From Planctomycetia bacterium (GTDB lineage: Bacteria > Planctomycetota > Phycisphaerae > Phycisphaerales > SM1A02), in contig SYGP01000031.1 in assembly GCA_005799495.1 (NCBI GenBank), positions 124,001-188,000 on the forward strand: a DNA stretch of 64,000 bases, given 5' to 3'. Below are positions 34,449 to 43,595 of this stretch, piece by piece. Numbering within the stretch: the first letter of the stretch is position 1; every line of letters begins with the position of its first letter. Under the pieces are notes generated by a model, which saw only the letters and a program-made list of their open reading frames with translations, was not told the origin of the DNA and did not search any database. The position numbers and the translations under genes were made by a program.

Positions 34449-35684
34449 TCAACTATAGCTTGGCTCGGCGGTCCGATCGATCGCTTCGAGGCACTTGAAT
34501 GCCTTGCCCTCGAGCATCTCGAGCGACGCGCCACCTCCCGTGGAGATGTGACTGAACCCAGTCGCGGAGCCGCTCGCCTCCACCGCTGCGGCAGTATCGC
34601 CCCCACCAGCCACGCTGGTGGCGCCCGCCTTCGTCGCACGCACCACGGCGGCTGCAACGGCTGCAGTTCCGGCATCGAAGGGCTTCCACTCGAACGCGCC
34701 GAGCGGTCCATTCCAGAGGATGGTGCGAGCGGCCGAGACCAGCCGCGCGTAGTGCGCGGCGGTCGCTGGCCCGATGTCAAGACCCATCTGATCCGCGGCA
34801 ATCGCGCCGACGGCGACACTCGTTGCCACCCCCTCCTTCAGTTCCGCGCCGCACACATGATCCGAGGGCAACTCGATCCGCGTGCGACTGCCCGCCGCCT
34901 GCTGCAGGATGTCTTGGGCTTGCGCGAGCATGTCATCCTGAACGCGCGACCGCCCCACGGCAACACCCTGCGCCTTCAGGAAGGTGTACGCCATTGCGCC
35001 GCCCACCAGGATCGAGTCCACACGCCCGATGAGATTGCGAAGAGCAGCCAACTTGTCCGAGACCTTCGCGCCGCCGACGATCGCCACAAAGGGACGCTCG
35101 GGCGTCTCCAGGACTCCCTGCAGAAAACGGATCTCACGGTCGAGCAGCAAACCCGTCACGGCTGGCTTGCCCGCGGCGCGGAACGCCAGCGGCAGTGCAT
35201 GCATGGAAGCATCGGTGCGATGCGACGCGCCGAAGGCGTCGTTGCAGTACACATCAGCGATTGCCACCAACTGCGCGGCGAGGGCCGCGTCACCCTTCTT
35301 CTCGCCCTTCTCGAAGCGCAGGTTCTCCAGCAGCAGGACATCGCCAGCCTTCAGTCCACGCGCTGCATCGGCGGCTTCGATGTCGGTACAGCGCGAACCC
35401 ACCAATCGCAGACCCACCAGATGCGGCGACAACTCCTTCAAACGCCCCGCAATGGGTGCCATCGAGAACGCCGCTTCGTGCCCCTTGCCTTCCGGACGGC
35501 CGAGGTGTGACGCGAGAATCACACTTCCGCCGCGCTGCAGCACGGATTCGATGGTCGGAATGGTGAGGCGGATGCGACGGTCATCGCTGATGCGCCCGTC
35601 GTCCTCCTGGGGAACATTGAAGTCTGCGCGGATGAACACGCGCTTGCCGGCGACATCCGTTTGGTCAATTCGTGAGAGTGCCAT
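34449..35684 (-). CDS. pgk: Phosphoglycerate kinase
   Basis: A 411-residue glycolytic kinase (1,3-bisphosphoglycerate + ADP to 3-phosphoglycerate + ATP). Seen: RVFIRADFNVP (~16-26), ILASHLGRPEGK, LLENLRFEKGEKKGD, DVYCNDAFGASHR, AIVGGAKVSDKL, and the nucleotide-binding C-terminus SVAGGGDTAAAVE with FSHISTGGGASLEML. Length is standard. The ATG at 35684 follows TACCCT by 7 bases; the divergent miaA ATG is only 25 bases away. Confidence 0.97.
   Translation of the reverse strand: MALSRIDQTDVAGKRVFIRADFNVPQEDDGRISDDRRIRLTIPTIESVLQRGGSVILASHLGRPEGKGHEAAFSMAPIAGRLKELSPHLVGLRLVGSRCTDIEAADAARGLKAGDVLLLENLRFEKGEKKGDAALAAQLVAIADVYCNDAFGASHRTDASMHALPLAFRAAGKPAVTGLLLDREIRFLQGVLETPERPFVAIVGGAKVSDKLAALRNLIGRVDSILVGGAMAYTFLKAQGVAVGRSRVQDDMLAQAQDILQQAAGSRTRIELPSDHVCGAELKEGVATSVAVGAIAADQMGLDIGPATAAHYARLVSAARTILWNGPLGAFEWKPFDAGTAAVAAAVVRATKAGATSVAGGGDTAAAVEASGSATGFSHISTGGGASLEMLEGKAFKCLEAIDRTAEPSYS
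34452..34457 (-). promoter_or_regulatory. -10-like hexamer of the TlpA-like gene
   Basis: TATAGT on the minus strand, overlapping the pgk stop codon; it would give a leader of about 25 bases with a ribosome site, unlike the leaderless pattern. Confidence 0.4.
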
Positions 35685-35691
35685 CGCGAGG

Positions 35692-35701
35692 AGGGTACAA
35701 C
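35692..35701. promoter_or_regulatory. Overlapping divergent -10-like hexamers of pgk and miaA
   Basis: Minus strand TACCCT (35697-35692) lies 7 bases before the pgk ATG. Plus strand TACAAC (35696-35701), a weaker match, lies 8 bases before the miaA ATG. The two share two bases in a 25-base intergenic region. Confidence 0.45.
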
Positions 35702-35709
35702 CACGACGC

Positions 35710-36648
35710 ATGAGTCCCCCGAGCGTCCTCCTCATCATCGGTCCGACCGCGAGCGGCAAGAGCGCACTCGCGGTGGCTGCCGCGCGCCGCATCGCAGGTG
35801 CCGAGATCGTCAGTGCGGACTCCATGCAGATCTACCGCGGGATGGATATCGGCACGGCGAAGCCATCCCTCGCACTCCGCGCGGAGATCCCCCATCATCT
35901 CCTGGACATCGCAGACCCGCATGCATCGGGCTTCACGGTCGAGGACTGGCTGAACGCCGCACGCGAACTGCTCGACTCGTTCGCCACCCGAGGAACGACT
36001 GCCATCATCGTGGGCGGCACCAACCTGTATGTCCAAGCGCTGTTGTCGGGTCTGTTCGAGGGTCCGCCCGCTGACATGGAACTCCGCGCGCGCCTGCAGG
36101 CGCTCGGAGGAGATGCGCTCCATGCGCAGTTGCAGCTGGTCGATCCCGTGGCCGCCGCGCGGATCCACCGAAACGATGTTCGACGCTTGATCCGCGCGCT
36201 CGAAGTGCACGCGCTCACCGGTCGCCCGCTCTCGGAGCTCCAGCAGCAGTGGCGCGCCACGCCGCCTGCGCTTCCCGATGGCTGGCGATGCATCGGGCTG
36301 CTCCCCGACAGTGTCGCCAATGCGCGCCACATCAATGCGAGGGTCGTTCACATGATGGAGGCAGGGCTCTTGGATGAAGTGCGCGCGCTCCTCGCTCGCG
36401 GCATGCTCGGGGCACAGGCCGCGGAGGCGGTTGGCTACCGAGAACTCTCCGTGCACCTGCGCGGACTTCGGCGGCTCGACGATGCAGTCGAAGACACGAA
36501 GCAGCAGACCCGGCGACTTGCCCGGCAACAGCGCACATGGCTTCGTCGCTTCCGACAGATTCCCCACTCCGTCTGGTCGAGCGAGATCCTCGACGAGGAT
36601 CGCGCAGAAAAATTTCTTCACAATGTTCTCGGACAGGAGATCGCGTGA
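35710..36648 (+). CDS. miaA: tRNA dimethylallyltransferase
   Basis: A 312-residue enzyme that prenylates A37 of tRNAs reading UNN codons. The P-loop GPTASGKSALA (~10-20), DSMQIYRGMDIGTAKP (~36-51), GGTNLYVQALL and the RNA-binding region with RRLIRALEV are all present, along with the closing QQTRRLARQQRTWLRRF. Its substrate DMAPP comes from the MEP pathway genes further along. The ATG 25 bases from the pgk start is the first that gives a normal N-terminus. Confidence 0.95.
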   Translation: MSPPSVLLIIGPTASGKSALAVAAARRIAGAEIVSADSMQIYRGMDIGTAKPSLALRAEIPHHLLDIADPHASGFTVEDWLNAARELLDSFATRGTTAIIVGGTNLYVQALLSGLFEGPPADMELRARLQALGGDALHAQLQLVDPVAAARIHRNDVRRLIRALEVHALTGRPLSELQQQWRATPPALPDGWRCIGLLPDSVANARHINARVVHMMEAGLLDEVRALLARGMLGAQAAEAVGYRELSVHLRGLRRLDDAVEDTKQQTRRLARQQRTWLRRFRQIPHSVWSSEILDEDRAEKFLHNVLGQEIA

Positions 36649-36721
36649 TTTTTGCTGCAATATCGCCATCTCAGTGGAATTCCGTGGCGAGCCCTCCCCC
36701 ACTCGGTCGATGCGTTTCCGC

Positions 36722-36749
36722 TTGACTTTCATTTCCATCGCTGCATGAT
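36722..36749 (+). promoter_or_regulatory. Candidate topA promoter
   Basis: TTGACT (36722-36727), 16 bases, then CATGAT (36744-36749), which ends 11 bases before the topA ATG. The predicted leader would be only a few bases. Confidence 0.35.
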
Positions 36750-36760
36750 GTCGCCCCTTC

Positions 36761-39631
36761 ATGGCTAAGAAATCCACCACGAGCAAGACAGGAAAGAAGA
36801 GTTCCGCTCCGGCGTTCACTGCCGGTGACCAGTTGGTCATTGTGGAAAGCCCTGCCAAGGCCACGACCATCACCAAGTACCTCGGGCCAGGGTTCAGGGT
36901 GGAGGCGTCCATCGGTCACATTCGCGACCTTCCAGCGCGTGCAGCCAAAGGCAGCAAGCAGCCCGTGCCGGGCATCGATCTCGACGACGACTTCAAGCCA
37001 ACCTATGTCGTGGACGCAGATCGCGAAGCGCAGGTCGCCAAACTTCGCAAGATGGCCAAGACCGCCAGCAGCATCTGGTTTGCAACCGATCTCGACCGCG
37101 AAGGTGAGGCGATCGCATGGCATCTCGCCGAGCTGCTCGAAGTGGATCCGCGAAAGGCGAAGCGTGTGGAGTTCGATGAGATCACGAAGTCTGCGATTCT
37201 CCAGGCCTTTCAGAAGCCTCGGGCGATCGATCTCGATCGGGTGAACGCGCAGCAGGCGCGGCGCATCCTCGACCGCATCGTGGGTTACATGGTCAGCCCT
37301 GTTCTGTGGAAGAAGGTGGCGGGCGGATTGAGCGCAGGGCGTGTGCAGAGCGTCGCCCTCAAACTGATCGTGGACCGCGAACGAGAGATCCGCGGTTTCC
37401 AGCCCGACGAACAGTGGAAGGTCGAGGCTGCCATGACTCCCGACCAGACGCGCGGCCAGGCGCTTTCGAAGGCGTGGGATGCCTTTCTTGCGCAGCGGGA
37501 TGAGCGCGGCAAGGGACCGACGATCAAGGAGCAGGCTCACTGGCTCGCCGAGCGCAATGGCATCGAGTGCGAACTCGTGCAGGTGGGCGGTAAGCCCATG
37601 GACCTGAGCCGCGAGGTTCCCAAGTACGAGGATCTCGCGGGATTCGGCACTCCAAAGTGTGCGATCGAGGTACCGGAGTGGGTTCGCCGCAAGGTGGATG
37701 AAGACAAGGCAAACAAGACGCCGATCCCCCAGCCTGCCACCTGGTACGACGCGGGCGAGGCACTCCTGGCTCGGGTGAAGTCCGTCGCGGAAGCGGTGGG
37801 ACTGGAAGATGTGAACATCGATTTCGCGCCCAAGAAATCCACGATCGATCTGCGCGGGGAGGATGAACCCATCGGTTTCGCTCGCTGGCAGCGAGTCGTT
37901 CGCGGCACCATCGGCACTGGAGTCCGCTACCGAGTTCGAAGCATTGAGCGAAGCGCGACGAGCAGCCGACCGAAGGCGCCCTTCATCACCAGCACGCTTC
38001 AGTCGAGCGCCAGTTACGCCCTCGGATACGCCGTCAAGCGCACGATGAGCACGGCGCAGCAGCTCTACGCGGGAGTGAGTGTTCCGGGCGAGGGCAGCGT
38101 GGGACTCATTACCTACATGCGAACCGACAGTACGAACCTCAGCGGTGAGTCGATCGCTGCAGTGCGCGCCTTCATCGGAAAGCAGTATGGTCCGAAGTAC
38201 TTGCCCGAAAAGCCCCGCTTCTACGGTTCAAGCAACAAGAGCGCGCAGGAGGCGCACGAGGCGATCCGGCCGACGAGTGTGCTGCGAACCCCCGAGAGCC
38301 TGCGGAGTGCCCTGACCGATGATCAGTGGCGGCTCTACAACCTCATTTGGCAGCGCTTCGTTGCCTGCCAGATGACGGACGCGCAGTACGAATCGACGAG
38401 CGTGCTCCTCGAACGCAGCGACAAGGCAACAGGCGCCGTCTTCAAGGCAACGGGGCGCGTCGAGGTGTTCGACGGCTTCACGAGAACGGGCATTCGTGGC
38501 GACGGAGATGACCAAGAGCTCCCCCCGCTGAAGGAGGGTCAGGAGATGGCGCCGTTCTGGCTGTCGCCCAAGCAGAGGTTCACCTCGCCGCCGGGGCGTT
38601 TCAGCGAAGCGAGCCTCGTCAAGGAGCTCGAGAAGCAAGGCATCGGTCGCCCGTCCACGTACGCGTCCATCATCGGCACCATCGAAGAGCGAAACTATGT
38701 GGAGCAAGTGAGTCGCTCGTTTCATGCAACCGACATCGGGATGGCAGTCTGCTCATTCCTTGAGCAACCGTTCAAGGAAGGGTTCATGGATGTCGGCTAC
38801 ACGCGCCGCATCGAGGAGGAGTTCGACGAGATCGCGCAGGGCAAGGTCGAGTGGCATGCCATGCTGAAGCAGTTCTATTCGCCCTTCCAATCCGTGGTGG
38901 CTGGACTGATGAAGGTGGATCATGTGAAGGCGGAGGCAGAGCCATCGCCGTATGCCTGCCCCTTGTGCGGTCGCCGCTGCGAGTATCGCCTCGGCAAGAC
39001 CGGGCGATTCCTCTCGTGCAGCGGCTTCCGCGAGAAGGTCCTCGTTCCTCAGCCTCCCACCAAGAGCGGAAAGGCGCGCAAGCCCAAGGAAGAGTCCGCG
39101 TGCGCCTATGCGGCTCCGGTCAACCGACAGGGGAAGCCGTTGCTCCCCGAGCGGGTCGACATCAAGTGCCCCGTCGATGGCGCGCACATGGTGCTCCGCA
39201 CGGGCAGGTTCGGCGATTTCCTGACGAGCAGCAATCCACAGACCAAGTTCATCCTGAACCTCGACCGGAAAGGGTGCGTCAGATTCCCATCACCCAAGCC
39301 GCTCCTGACCGACCTCCCCTGCCCCAAATGCGGCACCGCGATGAACCTCCGAAATGGCAAACGCGGTCCATGGCTCGGCTGCAGCGCGTTCCCGAAGTGC
39401 CGCGGTCGCGAGAGCTGGGCAAAGGTCGAGGACAAGAAACAGAAGTCGCTCGAGAAGGCGCTTGCAGTGCACGACGCGAGTCAACCGAAGTTTGAGCTGA
39501 CGACGATGTCGGGGAAACCGATTGCTGAGGGCACCCCTGTGGCGGACCTGCTTGCACCGAGCAGTGAAGCGCAGCTGAAGCTGCATCCCGACTTCGAGCG
39601 GGACCTCAGCTCCCGCAGCGCGGTCGCCTGA
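36761..39631 (+). CDS. topA: DNA topoisomerase I (type IA)
   Basis: A 956-residue enzyme relaxing negative supercoils. TOPRIM motifs LVIVESPAKATTI (~25-37) and FATDLDREGEAIAWHL (~106-121) are intact; the catalytic Tyr is in SVGLITYMRTDST (~445-457). Compared with E. coli TopA there is an additional stretch of roughly 120-150 residues between GFQPDEQWKVEA and PFITSTLQSSASY. C-terminal zinc-ribbon modules follow: CPLCGRRC and CPKCGTAM, with degenerate ones between. Basic N-terminal tail MAKKSTTSKTGKKS. A TTGACT/CATGAT pair lies just upstream. Confidence 0.96.
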   Translation: MAKKSTTSKTGKKSSAPAFTAGDQLVIVESPAKATTITKYLGPGFRVEASIGHIRDLPARAAKGSKQPVPGIDLDDDFKPTYVVDADREAQVAKLRKMAKTASSIWFATDLDREGEAIAWHLAELLEVDPRKAKRVEFDEITKSAILQAFQKPRAIDLDRVNAQQARRILDRIVGYMVSPVLWKKVAGGLSAGRVQSVALKLIVDREREIRGFQPDEQWKVEAAMTPDQTRGQALSKAWDAFLAQRDERGKGPTIKEQAHWLAERNGIECELVQVGGKPMDLSREVPKYEDLAGFGTPKCAIEVPEWVRRKVDEDKANKTPIPQPATWYDAGEALLARVKSVAEAVGLEDVNIDFAPKKSTIDLRGEDEPIGFARWQRVVRGTIGTGVRYRVRSIERSATSSRPKAPFITSTLQSSASYALGYAVKRTMSTAQQLYAGVSVPGEGSVGLITYMRTDSTNLSGESIAAVRAFIGKQYGPKYLPEKPRFYGSSNKSAQEAHEAIRPTSVLRTPESLRSALTDDQWRLYNLIWQRFVACQMTDAQYESTSVLLERSDKATGAVFKATGRVEVFDGFTRTGIRGDGDDQELPPLKEGQEMAPFWLSPKQRFTSPPGRFSEASLVKELEKQGIGRPSTYASIIGTIEERNYVEQVSRSFHATDIGMAVCSFLEQPFKEGFMDVGYTRRIEEEFDEIAQGKVEWHAMLKQFYSPFQSVVAGLMKVDHVKAEAEPSPYACPLCGRRCEYRLGKTGRFLSCSGFREKVLVPQPPTKSGKARKPKEESACAYAAPVNRQGKPLLPERVDIKCPVDGAHMVLRTGRFGDFLTSSNPQTKFILNLDRKGCVRFPSPKPLLTDLPCPKCGTAMNLRNGKRGPWLGCSAFPKCRGRESWAKVEDKKQKSLEKALAVHDASQPKFELTTMSGKPIAEGTPVADLLAPSSEAQLKLHPDFERDLSSRSAVA

Positions 39632-39683
39632 AGCACGCGACGAGCGCGGACATGCACGCGGTGCGCTCAGGATCCTGCCGACT

Positions 39684-41000
39684 TCACGGTCGGGCTGGTT
39701 TCGCGCTTGGATACGCAAGCATCACCAACAGCAAGCAGCCGAGCGCCATCCACATGGGAACGCTGAACAACTTCTGGTAGTCCATCGCCCCGCCCTGAGA
39801 CGCCCAGCCGCCGACGATGTTGGCGGCAAAGATGCTGCCGACGATCGTGCCAATGCCGACGATCACCAGGTTGAAGAGATTCTGGGCGGTGGCACGCACA
39901 TCCTTCGTGGTGTGTTCATCCACGATCATGAACGCCACAAAGATGAAACACCCAAAGCAGAGTCCATGCAGCGCGATGCCCGCGATCACGAACGGCAGCG
40001 ACGGCGCGTAGGCCCAGAGCGCCATGCGCGCCGCATAGGCCGCAAGTCCCACCAAAAGCAGCTGTTTCCGTGAGAGGAACTTCGTCAGGAGCGGCATGGA
40101 TGCAAGAACCAGAATCTCCGTCATCTGTCCGATGGTCATGAGTCCGCCGCCGACGCCGAAGAGCTGGCTGATGGTGTTGTCGAACCAAGTCTTCTCCCCC
40201 ACCTTGGCCTGCACGCCGCTGATGAATCCATCCGCCTGCACAAAGTAGAACTGATGGATCACGCTGACGGGCACCGCGACGAGGAACAGCAGGAGGAGCG
40301 GCTGTCGCATGATTTCACCCAACGCTTCCAACCATGCCGTGTTCTGCTTCGCATCCTTGGTCGGCGGTGTGTGTGGCAGCGTGAAGCAGTAGAGCCCCAT
40401 CAGGACTCCGATCGCTGCGCTGACTTGGAAGGCGACGGCACGCCCTGCGTTCTGCGCTGCAGCGATCTCCTCCGGCGATCCGCTCGCTGGCGTGTGCATT
40501 CGGAAGAGGATCTGTCCGACCGTGATGCCCACAGCGATCCAGCCCAGTGTTCCCCACAACCTCACGGGACCGAAGTCCTGGTCGCGGTTGGGCAGATGGG
40601 CGAATGCCAGCGAGTTGGTTAAGGCCATGGTCGGTGCGTACACGAATCCGTACAGCGCCGAGAGCCCGAGGAATGTGTTGAAGTCACTTGTGACGCCCAT
40701 CAGGTACACGAGCAGCGCACCGACGAGATGACTGACCCCGAGGATCCTTTGCGTGGCAAAGGTGCGATCGGCAAGTTGCCCCGCGATGAATGGACCGAGG
40801 ACTGCGCCGATGGCTCCAGCGGAGAAGCAGTAGCCGACCTGTGCACCCGTGAACTTCAGGTGTCCGCTCAGATAGGCGTACAGCACGGGCAACCAGGCAC
40901 CCCATGTCGCGTACTGCAGCAGCATCATGATCGAGAGGCGCGAACGAAGGTAGATGATCGGCGCGGAGGCTGAGGAAGCGTTCGCTGGTTCGGTGTTCAT
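39684..41000 (-). CDS. MFS transporter of the nucleoside:H+ symporter (NupG-like) type
   Basis: A 438-residue membrane protein with twelve helices. The N-terminal helix LSIMMLLQYATWGAWLPVL and LGGYL-like spacing, FYFVQADGFISGV after the central loop, and the overall order match the NupG/XapB nucleoside-symporter family found widely in planctomycetes. It may import nucleosides or related compounds; the substrate is not proven. The ATG at 41000 is supported by TACTCT 8 bases upstream. Any longer reading in this frame would run antisense through ispG. Confidence 0.85.
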   Translation of the reverse strand: MNTEPANASSASAPIIYLRSRLSIMMLLQYATWGAWLPVLYAYLSGHLKFTGAQVGYCFSAGAIGAVLGPFIAGQLADRTFATQRILGVSHLVGALLVYLMGVTSDFNTFLGLSALYGFVYAPTMALTNSLAFAHLPNRDQDFGPVRLWGTLGWIAVGITVGQILFRMHTPASGSPEEIAAAQNAGRAVAFQVSAAIGVLMGLYCFTLPHTPPTKDAKQNTAWLEALGEIMRQPLLLLFLVAVPVSVIHQFYFVQADGFISGVQAKVGEKTWFDNTISQLFGVGGGLMTIGQMTEILVLASMPLLTKFLSRKQLLLVGLAAYAARMALWAYAPSLPFVIAGIALHGLCFGCFIFVAFMIVDEHTTKDVRATAQNLFNLVIVGIGTIVGSIFAANIVGGWASQGGAMDYQKLFSVPMWMALGCLLLVMLAYPSAKPARP

Positions 41001-41008
41001 CGCTGCGG

Positions 41009-41014
41009 AGAGTA
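41009..41014 (-). promoter_or_regulatory. -10-like hexamer of the NupG-like gene
   Basis: TACTCT on the minus strand, 8 bases before the ATG at 41000; faces the ispG hexamer across a 72-base intergenic region. Confidence 0.45.
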
Positions 41015-41060
41015 AGCCTGCAACCGATTGTGTGCAGATCGAACTTTGGGCCGCCGCCGC

Positions 41061-41066
41061 TACACT
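41061..41066 (+). promoter_or_regulatory. -10-like hexamer of ispG
   Basis: TACACT, 6 bases before the ATG at 41073; no Shine-Dalgarno sequence. Confidence 0.5.
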
Positions 41067-41072
41067 TGGACC

Positions 41073-42326
41073 ATGAACGAACGCAGGCACACTCGCCAAG
41101 TCACCATCGGTGATGACCGCGTCGGACGCGTCACGATCGGAGGTGGTGCGCCCATCCGCGTGCAAACCATGACCGCTGGCTACACACACGACATTGACGC
41201 ATGTGTGGCGGAGATCGAGCGTTACCGTGCCGCTGGCGCCGATGTCGTCCGCGTGGCGGTCCCCGAGCGCAAGGACACGGAAGCGCTCAAGGAGATCCTG
41301 AAGCAAGTGCGCGTCCCCATCGTCGCTGATGTGCACTTCCACTACCAGCGGGCATTGGAAGCCGTCGAGGCAGGCATCCACAAGATTCGACTGAATCCAG
41401 GCAACATCAATGATCGGGACCAGGTCAACAGGGTGATTGATGCGTGCAAGGAGCGCGGAATCCCGATCCGCATCGGCGTCAACGAGGGATCGATCATCGA
41501 GCGCAAGGACAAGCAGCGGCGGATGGAGGAACTCGGCAAGTACTTCGCCGGTCACCGCTCCGGCCATCTGCTCGCACTCATGATCGCCAAGCTCGAGGAG
41601 TATGTCGACATCTTCCGCGAGCGGGACTTTCACGACATCGTGATCAGTGCCAAGAGCATGGACGCGGCACTCGTCATCGACATCTACACGGAGATCGCGG
41701 CGCGCTTCGATTACCCCCTGCATCTCGGTGTGACCCACGCTGGAACGAAGGACAGTGGCGCGATCCGCAGTGTGGTCGCACTCGGCACACTCATCGCCAA
41801 CGGCATCGGTGACACGGTCCGCATCTCGTACGCCAGCGACCACATCGACGAGGTGAAGGATGCACTCGAAATGCTCTACTGCCTTGGCAAGCGCGAGCGC
41901 AAGGGTGTCGATCTCATTGCCTGCCCGACCTGCGGGCGCATCCAAGTTGATCTGTTCACCCTCGTCAAGGAAGTCGAACGCACCTTGATGCCCGAGATCG
42001 TGTTGCCGATCAAGGTCGCCGTGATGGGCTGCATCGTGAACGGTCCCGGCGAAGCAGAGGGTGCCGATGTCGCCGTCTTTGCCGGCGACCGCCGCGGCAT
42101 CATCTATGTGCAGGGCGAACGGGTTGCCAATGTCGAAGAGAGCGAGATTCTTCCACGCCTTCTCCAAGAAGTGAAGGAGTTCGAAGCCAAAGTCAAGGCC
42201 GGTGAGGCGAGACTCGGTGAAAAGCGCGTGGAAATCCTTCCCCCCGCCCCGATCGGCGAACTCGGAAGCGGTCATGCGAAGATCGCCTCAGGTCAAGTCG
42301 AGCAAGTGACGATCGGGCGAAGCTGA
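41073..42326 (+). CDS. ispG: 4-hydroxy-3-methylbut-2-enyl diphosphate synthase (IspG/GcpE)
   Basis: A 417-residue Fe-S enzyme of the MEP isoprenoid pathway, turning MEcPP into HMBPP. The TIM-barrel half has PIRVQTMT (~28-35), VVRVAVPERKD, VADVHFHYQRAL and KIRLNPGNI; the C-terminal half carries the 4Fe-4S ligands CPTCGR (~289-294) and CIVNGPGEAEGADV with the catalytic Glu. A short Lys/Glu-rich tail follows. The ATG 6 bases after TACACT is chosen over an upstream frame extension. Confidence 0.96.
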   Translation: MNERRHTRQVTIGDDRVGRVTIGGGAPIRVQTMTAGYTHDIDACVAEIERYRAAGADVVRVAVPERKDTEALKEILKQVRVPIVADVHFHYQRALEAVEAGIHKIRLNPGNINDRDQVNRVIDACKERGIPIRIGVNEGSIIERKDKQRRMEELGKYFAGHRSGHLLALMIAKLEEYVDIFRERDFHDIVISAKSMDAALVIDIYTEIAARFDYPLHLGVTHAGTKDSGAIRSVVALGTLIANGIGDTVRISYASDHIDEVKDALEMLYCLGKRERKGVDLIACPTCGRIQVDLFTLVKEVERTLMPEIVLPIKVAVMGCIVNGPGEAEGADVAVFAGDRRGIIYVQGERVANVEESEILPRLLQEVKEFEAKVKAGEARLGEKRVEILPPAPIGELGSGHAKIASGQVEQVTIGRS

Positions 42327-42363
42327 TCGAACCTCGGACTCGAGTCAGACGAATCGAATGGAT

Positions 42364-42368
42364 AGGAG
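42364..42368 (+). promoter_or_regulatory. Shine-Dalgarno sequence of the prepilin-like gene
   Basis: AGGAG, 7 bases before the ATG at 42376; marks this gene as having a conventional leader, unlike its neighbour ispG. Confidence 0.6.
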
Positions 42369-42375
42369 ATAACCC

Positions 42376-43539
42376 ATGAACGGACTCACCCCATCGGATC
42401 GGATCGGTCGCGCGCAGGGAAGACGCCGGGGAACGCGCGCGTTCACCATCGTCGAGCTCCTCGTCGTCATCGCCATCATCGGGCTGCTCCTCGGACTGCT
42501 GATCGGCGGGTTGCGAGCGGCCATTGCGTCGGGCAAGCAGACCAAGGAAGCCAATCGACTGAAGCAGGTGCTGTTGGCATGGCAGATGTACAGCAATCAG
42601 TACGAAGATCGCCTTCTCCCGGGCTATCTCGAACAGTGCATGGGCGACGATGGAGTCCAGACCGGTGCGCAGGACGGCGCCTCCTGGCAAGTGCGTTTCC
42701 GAAACAAGCGCGGTCAGGAATTGGCTCCGGAACTTTGTCAGGCGTATCCGTGGCGGCTCGCTCCCTTCCTGGACTACAACTATGACGCAATCCTCGGCTG
42801 GCGGCTCGACATCGCCGAGGATCTCGATACGGCGCTTGCCTTGGAGACTGATCAGGTCCAGGATCTGCCCGAGTGTCTTGCCTCCGTCGGCGGGAACATG
42901 GACGGGGCGGGCACCGAGTTGCAACCTGCGTTCGGCTACAACGCCTACTACCTCGGTGGATGGTGGCGCTGGACCAACGGCACTCCGCGACTGACATTCG
43001 CCAATGTGACGCAGACACAAGGCGGTACGAGCGGCACCACAACGACAAGCGTGACGGCATTGGCCCAATCGAACATCAGTCGCCCAGCCGAGATCGTTGC
43101 CTTTTGTGCGAGCACATTTCTCAATGCATCCCCGAACCCCTACGAGAAGTTGAACGACACGCTCGCGGGTGCACCATGGGTCGTCCCGCACAAGTTGGGC
43201 GCGACGGATGTGTGGGGTTTTGGTGGAGCCAACCTGGAATCGATCTCGCTGAACCAAACGGGTGACGCGGGCGGCGATGCGCTCTCGGCTTCGGTGCCCG
43301 CCGTGTTCCGCAGCTGGCTCTCACCCGGGCCGCGGTTGCTTGCCGCCCCAGCGCCCCAAGGTGACATCGGGCATCTCTTGGTGTATCAGAGCCAAGCGAT
43401 CCCCTTCGAGCGCTACGGCAAGGCAGTCTCCGTGGGCTGCTGCGATGCGAGCGTCAAGTTCCTCACGCTCAAGGCGCTGAACGACCTCCGTCTCTGGGTT
43501 CCCTCCGCCGACACTGCGCAGTTCTCCCACTCGAACTGA
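42376..43539 (+). CDS. Prepilin-like protein with type IV N-methylation signal
   Basis: A 387-residue exported protein of the pseudopilin type multiplied in planctomycetes. A basic leader (residues 1-22) is followed by AFTIVELLVVIAIIGLLLG, the type III signal cleaved by prepilin peptidase; the usual Gly at the cleavage site is Ala here, while Glu+5 is present. The large C-terminal domain has Gly/Thr-rich loops and ends with a segment (HLLVYQSQAIPFERYGKAV...VGCCDASVKFLTL) like the DUF1559-type product motif, though the match is loose. Role in secretion or adhesion unknown. Good ribosome site upstream. Confidence 0.82.
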   Translation: MNGLTPSDRIGRAQGRRRGTRAFTIVELLVVIAIIGLLLGLLIGGLRAAIASGKQTKEANRLKQVLLAWQMYSNQYEDRLLPGYLEQCMGDDGVQTGAQDGASWQVRFRNKRGQELAPELCQAYPWRLAPFLDYNYDAILGWRLDIAEDLDTALALETDQVQDLPECLASVGGNMDGAGTELQPAFGYNAYYLGGWWRWTNGTPRLTFANVTQTQGGTSGTTTTSVTALAQSNISRPAEIVAFCASTFLNASPNPYEKLNDTLAGAPWVVPHKLGATDVWGFGGANLESISLNQTGDAGGDALSASVPAVFRSWLSPGPRLLAAPAPQGDIGHLLVYQSQAIPFERYGKAVSVGCCDASVKFLTLKALNDLRLWVPSADTAQFSHSN

Positions 43540-43595
43540 GACCCCTCGAAACCTGTGCGACCGACCCGGGCATGCCCCCACGGCGGCTGCCTCTG

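Noticed and set aside
33192-35510. A 772-codon plus-strand frame antisense to the TlpA-like gene and pgk
   Set aside because: Spans two genes with clear catalytic motifs on the other strand and has a His/Arg-rich random composition.
39642-39668. GAGCGC/GCGCTC inverted repeat between topA and the NupG-like gene
   Set aside because: Six-base stem with a 15-base loop and no T-run; too weak to call a terminator.
41001-42275. A continuation of the NupG-like frame through the ispG region
   Set aside because: It runs antisense through the IspG catalytic motifs; the ATG at 41000 with a -10-like hexamer is the natural start.
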